A DNA stretch of 39,486 bases from Pelagihabitans sp037969055. Lineage in GTDB: Bacteria > Bacteroidota > Bacteroidia > Flavobacteriales > Flavobacteriaceae. Numbering within the stretch: position 1 is the stretch's first letter; each line of letters begins with the position of its first letter. The translations under genes and the position numbers were made by a program. The notes under the pieces were generated by a model. The model searched no databases, was not told the DNA's origin, and saw only the letters and a program-made list of their open reading frames with translations. The stretch is taken from contig JBBKWR010000216.1 of NCBI GenBank assembly GCA_037969055.1, positions 1 to 39,486 on the forward strand, given 5' to 3'. Of the stretch, positions 1-5,852 are shown piece after piece.

Positions 1-422
1 TACTTGCGTTGAAAATAAATGAAGTAGTTATAAAGTTTATAATTTACCTCATATCCATAGTCTATGTTTGCGTCATAGTTGATCTGAAGTTCGTAAAGGT
101 TTGGGTTATACCTCATAGGCTGTAACACCCTGTTGTTCCATTCTATCACATAAATCTGATTGCGGTTTTCCAAAAATGATTGTGAGTAATACCCTTCTGG
201 CTTTGCCACGCTCTTTAACCAAAAGTAAAAACCAGGCTCAATGATGATTATGTCATATTCGGTCCTATCACTGGATATTCGAATGGTATCGCCCTCCGTC
301 TTGCTAAAGGCCATTTTTTCAGAATCGGACGGAATTATAGCCTGTTTCGAACTATTGCAGCCATTAACCATAATTAATAGGGATACCAAAGCCACAGTAG
401 TGATGACAAGCTTCTTTTTCAT
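1..422 (-). CDS. DUF6146-like lipoprotein, 3' end at window edge
   Basis: A reverse-strand gene starts at ATG 422 and stays open for 140 codons to the left edge; only the stop, or the last few codons, is missing. The N-terminus MKKKLVITTVALVSLLIMV followed by NGC is a lipoprotein signal with a lipobox, so the mature protein should be a lipid-anchored envelope protein. The body contains IIIEPGFYFWL, YYSQSFLENRN, EWNNRVLQP and NYDANIDYGYEVNYKLYNYF, a pattern I associate with the flavobacterial DUF6146 family, which has no known function. The family name is from memory. The gene lies downstream of the DUF937 gene but is separated from it by a strong terminator, so it is probably transcribed on its own. 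Confidence 0.75.
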   Translation of the reverse strand, partial: MKKKLVITTVALVSLLIMVNGCNSSKQAIIPSDSEKMAFSKTEGDTIRISSDRTEYDIIIIEPGFYFWLKSVAKPEGYYSQSFLENRNQIYVIEWNNRVLQPMRYNPNLYELQINYDANIDYGYEVNYKLYNYFIYFQRK

Positions 423-435
423 ATCCTGAATTTAC

Positions 436-466
436 AAAAAAAGCCACTCTACCTTGAGAGCGGCTT
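436..466 (-). terminator. Rho-independent terminator after the DUF937 gene
   Basis: On the reverse strand, arms 466-457 (AAGCCGCTCT) and 450-441 (AGAGTGGCTT) form a 10-bp stem with one G-U pair and a 6-nt loop. Seven T residues follow (442-436). It sits 22 nt past the stop of the DUF937 gene, as expected for its terminator. Confidence 0.85.
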
Positions 467-488
467 GTTAAATAATGTAACGTTTTAA

Positions 489-1121
489 TTATTTTCCAAA
501 TAGGCCAGAGAGAAGACCTCCAAGACCACCTTTCTTTTTGTTGGTGCCCATGACCATTCCGGCAACATCGTCTAAAATGCTTCCATCACCATCGGCGTCA
601 AGCAATGTGGTAATCAAGCTTTGGTTTTGTTTTGGCTGCCCTCCCAAGAGGCCACCTAAAAGACCATTCATGCTATTAGCATCTTTCACGTTGCTTTGGG
701 CCTTCTGTTTCCCAACAAAACCCATGACGATGGGCGCGGCTATTTTAAGGATATTGGCGATAGAAGCGGTATCCATACCTGATTTCTGACTAAGGGCATT
801 CTCAACGTTGGACTGTGATCCCCCAAAAAGATGGCCCAAAATTCCAGCGCCATCATTGGTCACACTTTCATCAACACCACCACCAAAAAGTCCACCTAGG
901 TCATCCAAAATACTACCATTGTGTTTTGTCGACAATGCATTCATTAAGCCTTGTGCTCCCTGGGGGGTAGCAGCGTTTTTTTTCATGGCGCCCAATAGAA
1001 GGGGCATTGCCATACTAAGTACATCGCCTGTTTTGCTTTCTGATTGGCCGGTCTGGCCGGCTACACCACTTATTAATTGCTTGCCCATTGGGCTGTTCAA
1101 TAAATCCAATAATCCTGACAT
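489..1121 (-). CDS. DUF937 family protein
   Basis: This 210-residue protein is rich in Gly, Leu and Asn and has no signal peptide. It begins MSGLLDLLNSPMGKQLISGV, typical of the DUF937 family (YidB-like), whose role is unknown. Two segments resemble each other: NGSILDDLGGLFGG (residues 68-81) and DGSILDDVAGMV (179-190). The second is preceded by DADGD (175-179), giving a loop that looks like a calcium-binding EF-hand or dockerin loop but without the usual acidic residue at position 12. Further glycine-leucine repeats (GLLGGLLGG, GGLGGLLSGLFG) lie at 153-161 and 199-209. The gene is downstream of serA but 133 nt away. Family assignment is fairly firm; function is unknown. Confidence 0.85.
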   Translation of the reverse strand: MSGLLDLLNSPMGKQLISGVAGQTGQSESKTGDVLSMAMPLLLGAMKKNAATPQGAQGLMNALSTKHNGSILDDLGGLFGGGVDESVTNDGAGILGHLFGGSQSNVENALSQKSGMDTASIANILKIAAPIVMGFVGKQKAQSNVKDANSMNGLLGGLLGGQPKQNQSLITTLLDADGDGSILDDVAGMVMGTNKKKGGLGGLLSGLFGK

Positions 1122-1254
1122 CTTGCTAGTGTTTTATAGTTAGGGGGTCTAAAGTACAAAAACATGGTATAATCAAGTCAATGCAGGGACCGTTTTTTGA
1201 TCAGAAAAATTGATTAAAGCTTAGGTTGGGCTGCGATTAAGACTTAAAAGTGGG

Positions 1255-2205
1255 TCACTTCAATAGTGCTATGATTTGAGAGGCTAACTCGGTTCCGATC
1301 CGGTCCTGGGCCTCTTCTGTAGCGGCACCGATGTGAGGGGTCATTGAAATCTTTGGATGCATTAATATTCGAATTTCTGGAGATGGCTCAGATTCGAAAA
1401 CATCAAGTCCCGCAAACGAAACCTTACCACTTTCCAATGCATCTATCAAGGCCACCTCGTCCAAAACACCACCCCTAGCCGCATTGATTATGGCCACACC
1501 ATCTTTCATCAACAAAAATTCTTTTTTGCCAATCATATATTCCTTTTGGGCCGGAACATGCAAAGTGATAAAGTCGGCGGCACGTAGCACCTCTTCTTTG
1601 GAAGTGGATTCAAATTTAAAGGGCAAGGATCGACCATCAAAAAAAGTGACATCTACTGAGGCAGTTTCAATGAACGGATCTGAATATATAACCTTCATGC
1701 CAACACCAAGTGCGATTTTTGCCGTAGCCTGACCTATGCGACCGAATCCAAGAAGACCAAGGGTCTTACCCCTAAGTTCCATTCCTTTAGCATACGTTTT
1801 TTTAAATTGATTGAACTTACTGTCCCCGTCCAAAGGCATATTACGGTTGGCATCATATAAAAAACGTACCCCACCAAATAAATGGGCGAAGACCAGTTCG
1901 GCCACCGATTCTGAAGAGGAGGCCGGAGTATTGATCACATGAAGTCCTTTTTCTTTTGCGTACACCACGTCAATGTTGTCCATACCGACGCCGCCACGGC
2001 CGATCAATTTGAGGCTTGGGCAATTGTCAATTAGTTCTTTTCGCACTTGGGTAGCGCTGCGTACCAAAAGTCCGATAACCTGATGTTCATTGATGAACTT
2101 CTCAAGCTGTTCTTGCGCCACTTTTACTGTCAGTACTTCAAAGCCTCCATTTTCGAGAGCGGTTATTCCCGATTGCGATATGCCGTCGTTTGCTAGGATT
2201 TTCAT
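1255..2205 (-). CDS. serA: D-3-phosphoglycerate dehydrogenase (short, no ACT domain)
   Basis: It oxidises 3-phosphoglycerate with NAD+ to 3-phosphohydroxypyruvate, the first step of serine synthesis, in the cytoplasm. The 316-residue protein has the D-2-hydroxyacid dehydrogenase layout: split substrate domain around a Rossmann core with GFGRIG (residues 153-158). Catalytic residues fit R244 in NAARGGVLDE, E273 in DVFESEP and H291 in TPHIGAATEE. It ends right after the catalytic core, so the C-terminal ACT domain that mediates serine feedback in E. coli SerA is absent. It lies 80 nt downstream of serC on the same strand, so the two are very likely one operon. A related hydroxyacid dehydrogenase activity is possible, but the serC neighbour argues for SerA. 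Confidence 0.92.
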   Translation of the reverse strand: MKILANDGISQSGITALENGGFEVLTVKVAQEQLEKFINEHQVIGLLVRSATQVRKELIDNCPSLKLIGRGGVGMDNIDVVYAKEKGLHVINTPASSSESVAELVFAHLFGGVRFLYDANRNMPLDGDSKFNQFKKTYAKGMELRGKTLGLLGFGRIGQATAKIALGVGMKVIYSDPFIETASVDVTFFDGRSLPFKFESTSKEEVLRAADFITLHVPAQKEYMIGKKEFLLMKDGVAIINAARGGVLDEVALIDALESGKVSFAGLDVFESEPSPEIRILMHPKISMTPHIGAATEEAQDRIGTELASQIIALLK

Positions 2206-2285
2206 TTTTCGTTGGTTAAGGTTTGTTTTTGATCGCTATTTCCTGAAGTCATGTTGGTTCACTGTCAAGAAAACGCCCACTACAT

Positions 2286-3350
2286 TTATCCTTTTCTTTC
2301 CATTTCACTCATAACATCAACTAGGATCCCTACACTTTCCAAAGGCAATGCGTTGTACATGGAAGCGCGGTAGCCGCCTACAGAACGGTGGCCATTAAGT
2401 CCGACTATGCCAGCCTCCTTAAGCAATATATCGAAAGTATCCTTCAAGGCTTCTTCTGTAAGGTTAAAGGTGGCGTTCATGTTGGAACGATCTTCAATTT
2501 TCGCGTAACCTTCGAAAAGGGGATTCAAATCTATTTCCGAATAAAGCAACTGCGCTTTTTTCTCGTTTATGTCCTCTATAGCGGCGATTCCGCCCAAGTT
2601 TTTTAACCAATCCAAGGTCAACATCGAAACATATACAGCAAACACTGAAGGAGTATTGAACATGCTTTCTTTATCAATATGGACCTTGTAATCCAAAATT
2701 GAAGGGATCTTCCTTGTTACCTTACCTAAAAGTTCCTCCTTTACAACGACTAACGTTGCCCCAGCGGGACCCATATTTTTTTGTGCTCCCGCATAGATCA
2801 AGCCAAACTGCGAAAAATCGAGTTGCCTTGAAAAGATATCAGAACTCATGTCACAAACTACGGTGGTGTCGGCCTTTGGAAATTTTTTGATCTGTGTTCC
2901 AAAGATGGTATTGTTCGAAGTTATATGCAGATAGTCCAATCCGGACGGGACGGCATAACCTTTGGGTATATAATTGTACTTCTCATCCTTGGAAGAACCC
3001 ACTTCCAATATTTCTCCGAATAATTTGGCCTCTTTGATGGCATTATTGCTCCATGTACCCGTATTGAGGTATCCCGCCTTTGATTCTAAAAGATTGTAGG
3101 CGACCATTACAAACTGTAAACTGGCACCACCCTGAAGAAACAATGCTTTGTATCCTTTGCCTTCCAATCCTAAAAGTTCAAGGGCAAGCGACTGTGCCTT
3201 ATCCATTACGGCGACAAAATCCTTGCTTCGGTGCGATATTTCAATAAGTGAAAGTCCCATCCCATTAAAATCGATTACCGCCTCCGATGACTTCAAAAGT
3301 ACTTCCTGGGGTAGAATGCAGGGTCCTGCGCTGAAATTGTGCTTCTTCAT
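2286..3350 (-). CDS. serC: Phosphoserine aminotransferase
   Basis: A PLP enzyme that converts 3-phosphohydroxypyruvate plus glutamate to O-phosphoserine and 2-oxoglutarate; it also acts in pyridoxal phosphate synthesis in some bacteria. The 354-residue length is usual. The N-terminus HNFSAGPCILPQEVL, the motif EISHRSKDF and the PLP lysine K191 in YAGAQKNMGPAG are diagnostic, as is the C-terminal GHRSVGGYRASMYNA. It precedes serA in the same direction. The third gene of the pathway, serB, is not in the window. The acyl-CoA reductase gene lies upstream on the same strand, 97 nt away. Confidence 0.96.
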   Translation of the reverse strand: MKKHNFSAGPCILPQEVLLKSSEAVIDFNGMGLSLIEISHRSKDFVAVMDKAQSLALELLGLEGKGYKALFLQGGASLQFVMVAYNLLESKAGYLNTGTWSNNAIKEAKLFGEILEVGSSKDEKYNYIPKGYAVPSGLDYLHITSNNTIFGTQIKKFPKADTTVVCDMSSDIFSRQLDFSQFGLIYAGAQKNMGPAGATLVVVKEELLGKVTRKIPSILDYKVHIDKESMFNTPSVFAVYVSMLTLDWLKNLGGIAAIEDINEKKAQLLYSEIDLNPLFEGYAKIEDRSNMNATFNLTEEALKDTFDILLKEAGIVGLNGHRSVGGYRASMYNALPLESVGILVDVMSEMERKG

Positions 3351-3447
3351 TATAATGTTGGGTTTAGTATGTTGTTCTCTTGCTATTTAAGGTGGCAAAG
3401 GTCATAAATTTATAGGGAAACTTTGTTATATATAAACAATAATTCTG

Positions 3448-4488
3448 TTATATTTTCAATAGAAATTCAACCGTATCCACGCCGTCGGCATAATCAACTA
3501 ACGAAGGCTTTTGGGTTTGTCCGAACAGTACTTCCCCTTCTATGAAGCCATTGGCAACTATACATTGCAATTGGTCGGCGTCATTTTCAAGCTGCTTTTT
3601 TAAAGCTTTCGGGTCTGAGTACCGCTCATAGAATAGCGACGCAATGGGCGAACTATAGCTCGAATCTTCCTTTAACAACAAGAAACCATTGTCCAACAAC
3701 TTAAAATCGGACATAAGATATACCGCTTTGTTATAATCGTAATTATTGGAATACTTAACTTGATCAATGATAGAATGATATGGGTAAATCGACTCGAAGA
3801 AGGTATCAAATTGATAACCATTGGGTATAAATAATTTGGAAACGCTTCTGCATCCAAGGCCATAATAGCGAAAGATATCCTCGCCCAATTCCTTAAGCTG
3901 ATTTGAACTTTCATTCCCATTCAAAACGGCTACTGAATTTCGGTTCTTTCTAATTATATGGGGACTTTTGGAAAAGTAATGTTCAAAATATCGGGATGTA
4001 TTATTACTCCCAGTGGCGATTACCGCATCAAACCTTTCCAATTTTCCTTCGGAAAAAATAATACTATTATTAAATATGGGCTCAACTGAAATCAGGTATT
4101 CCCTTATGAATGAAACCAATACCACATCATTGGACGATAATTTAACCAGTGCTTTATTTCCCGATAATAATACGGCCAAAAGATCATGGAAACCTACTAA
4201 AGGAATATTTCCCGCCATGACAAGTGCCACTTTTTTTACCTTATTTTGGGAGATGTCGTATCTGGAGAGCCAGTTCTCCAATTTTTCCTTGCTTAGCAAT
4301 GCCCCCCATTGTTCAAGGGAATACAAGATATTTTCTTTGGTGAACCATCCATTTTTATGTCCTGCCAAAGTGATACAATCATTTAGTTTTTCCGTCCATG
4401 CGTCATCATTGGCAGGGTGATTACAAAAGTCCCTTAAAAATGTGCCAAGTTTAACAAAAGCAATAAATGTTTTGTGCTGATCGTTCAT
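3448..4488 (-). CDS. LuxC-like acyl-CoA reductase
   Basis: An aldehyde-dehydrogenase-superfamily protein resembling LuxC, which reduces acyl-CoA (or an acyl-enzyme) to a fatty aldehyde with NADPH. Seen from ATG 4488 (346 residues), there is a nucleotide-binding region MAGNIPLVGFHDLL (91-104), then VIATGSNNTSRYFEHYF, and a likely nucleophilic cysteine C213 in YYGLGCRSVSKLFIP. A TTG codon four codons upstream would also be in frame; I prefer the ATG. A TAnnTTTG promoter motif lies 38-45 nt upstream. It is divergent from the ferredoxin gene and lies upstream of serC-serA, an arrangement I recall in many flavobacteria. The true substrate is unknown; bioluminescence is not implied. Confidence 0.8.
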   Translation of the reverse strand: MNDQHKTFIAFVKLGTFLRDFCNHPANDDAWTEKLNDCITLAGHKNGWFTKENILYSLEQWGALLSKEKLENWLSRYDISQNKVKKVALVMAGNIPLVGFHDLLAVLLSGNKALVKLSSNDVVLVSFIREYLISVEPIFNNSIIFSEGKLERFDAVIATGSNNTSRYFEHYFSKSPHIIRKNRNSVAVLNGNESSNQLKELGEDIFRYYGLGCRSVSKLFIPNGYQFDTFFESIYPYHSIIDQVKYSNNYDYNKAVYLMSDFKLLDNGFLLLKEDSSYSSPIASLFYERYSDPKALKKQLENDADQLQCIVANGFIEGEVLFGQTQKPSLVDYADGVDTVEFLLKI

Positions 4489-4525
4489 ATATTTGTCCAA
4501 AACTGAATTCCGCTATACCTTTACA

Positions 4526-4533
4526 CAAAATTA
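4526..4533 (-). promoter_or_regulatory. Bacteroidota -7 promoter motif for the acyl-CoA reductase gene
   Basis: The reverse strand reads TAATTTTG, matching TAnnTTTG, 37 nt before the ATG at 4488. I see no clear TTTG -33 element at the usual distance, so this rests on the -7 motif alone. Confidence 0.4.
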
Positions 4534-4633
4534 CGGATACTAAAATGAATTCTTATACTGTAATGTAAGGTTACTGAATTCGACAGATACGGAAATTCCC
4601 AATACTTGGGGATAGCAGCATAAAAAGAAGAAG

Positions 4634-4984
4634 ATGGCGATAATTATAACAGACGAATGCATCAATTGCGGGGCTTGCGAGCCAGAATGCCCGAATACTG
4701 CGATTTACGAAGGGGCCAATGAATGGCGTTATGGCGACGGTACTTCGCTGAAGGGGGATGTTGTATTGCCTAATGGAAAAGCGGTCAATGCCGAGGGGGT
4801 TCAGGAACCCATTAGTGATGAAATATATTATATTTCCCCAGATAAGTGCACCGAATGCAAAGGTTTTCACGAAGAGCCCCAGTGTGCCGCCGTATGTCCG
4901 GTAGATTGCTGCGTACCAGATGAAGATCATGTTGAATCGGAGGAAACACTTTTGACCAAACAGCGTTTTATGCACCCAGATTAA
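4634..4984 (+). CDS. 2[4Fe-4S] ferredoxin
   Basis: A 116-residue low-potential electron carrier. Cluster I ligands are C9, C12, C15 and C19 (CINCGACEPECP). Cluster II ligands are C72, C75, C84 and C88, with an eight-residue insertion between the second and third cysteine, as in Allochromatium-type 2[4Fe-4S] ferredoxins; two more cysteines follow at 92-93. A roughly 50-residue segment separates the two cluster motifs, longer than in a minimal clostridial ferredoxin. It is divergent from the acyl-CoA reductase gene, so a shared regulatory region and electron supply to that enzyme are possible but not shown. Its 3' end meets the agmatinase-family gene, convergent, with a 9-nt gap. Confidence 0.92.
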   Translation: MAIIITDECINCGACEPECPNTAIYEGANEWRYGDGTSLKGDVVLPNGKAVNAEGVQEPISDEIYYISPDKCTECKGFHEEPQCAAVCPVDCCVPDEDHVESEETLLTKQRFMHPD

Positions 4985-4993
4985 ACGCGAAGT

Positions 4994-5785
4994 TTAGCGA
5001 TTATTTTCTATCATTTTAGCACTCATTTCCTTAAATAACTTGGCACTCACCATTGCCGAAATATTGTTTATGTCCCTATTTGGATTGAGCTCAACTATAT
5101 CTCCTCCTATAATGGGTGCTTTAATGGACTGAATGATGTCTATCACTTGACGGGTACTTAGGCCTCCAGGTTCGTGATGCGATACCCCTGGGACAAAAGC
5201 CGGATCTAGGGCATCCATATCCAATGAAATATAAACTGGTCCTTCTAAAACGGGAAGAGTGGCAACAGCAAAGTCCTTCATTTCTTTAATTTCAACTCCA
5301 TATTTTTTTGCCTGATCCCTTTGATGACCTGACAAGGTTCTAATACCCACTTGTACTAACTTAGTGGCCAACCCATCCTCCATTATTCTAGCAAACGGAC
5401 AAGCATGGGAAAATTTATCACCCTCGAATTCATCATATAGATCCGCATGCGCATCTATATGTAAAATTTGTATGTCACCATATAATTGGTGGAACGCCTT
5501 TAAGATGGGGTAGGTTATGGAATGGTCGCCACCAAGACTGATTAATGGGAGGCCTTTATCCAAATTATTAAGGGTGATTTTCTCGATCTCAAAATAATCG
5601 GTAATGGTAAAATCTCCCTTGTCTTCAAATATTTCAGGTAATAGTTCAAGTCCGGATTCAGAAAAGTAATTAGCGGAATTACTGCGAAAGGCTTCACGTA
5701 TCAAAGGGGGTGCAAGGGCAGGACCTTTTAGGTAAGACGATTTGTCGTCATAAAGAATTCCCTGGAGTATGATTTCTTTTTGCAT
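4994..5785 (-). CDS. Agmatinase/arginase family ureohydrolase
   Basis: A dimanganese ureohydrolase, likely splitting agmatine to putrescine and urea, or another guanidino compound. All metal ligands are present: H88 in GGDHS, D111/H113/D115 in HIDAHADL and D189/D191 in SLDMDALDP, with SHHEPGG for the substrate loop. I start it at ATG 5785 (263 residues). A GTG further up at 5815 lies inside the terminator hairpin of the preceding gene and would add SFFF-type residues encoded by its T-run, so it is rejected. No arginine decarboxylase lies next to it, so agmatinase versus arginase or formimidoylglutamase cannot be settled from context; SpeB-like is the best guess. Confidence 0.85.
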   Translation of the reverse strand: MQKEIILQGILYDDKSSYLKGPALAPPLIREAFRSNSANYFSESGLELLPEIFEDKGDFTITDYFEIEKITLNNLDKGLPLISLGGDHSITYPILKAFHQLYGDIQILHIDAHADLYDEFEGDKFSHACPFARIMEDGLATKLVQVGIRTLSGHQRDQAKKYGVEIKEMKDFAVATLPVLEGPVYISLDMDALDPAFVPGVSHHEPGGLSTRQVIDIIQSIKAPIIGGDIVELNPNRDINNISAMVSAKLFKEMSAKMIENNR

Positions 5786-5797
5786 AGGCTCTAAATT

Positions 5798-5831
5798 AAA
5801 AAAAAAGCTGCCCACGAGTGGACAGCTTTTT
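5798..5831 (-). terminator. Rho-independent terminator after the TonB receptor gene
   Basis: Read on the reverse strand, arms 5831-5818 and 5815-5802 pair over 14 positions (AAAAAGCTG core, one G-U pair) with a very short loop, then run into T residues down to 5798. It lies 22 nt past the stop of the receptor gene. It overlaps an apparent upstream GTG start of the next gene, which supports the shorter start there. Confidence 0.85.
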
Positions 5832-5852
5832 ATAAAAAAAGATAAACTTAAA

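Noticed and set aside
4571..4975. 134-residue reverse ORF opposite the ferredoxin gene
   Set aside because: The forward frame encodes all eight cluster cysteines, so this is a shadow.
3448..4984. Bioluminescence (lux) locus
   Set aside because: Only a LuxC-like reductase is present; no luxA, luxB, luxD or luxE-like gene in the window.
5786..5815. GTG start for the agmatinase-family gene at 5815
   Set aside because: It lies inside the terminator of the preceding gene and adds residues encoded by the T-run; ATG 5785 fits the family.
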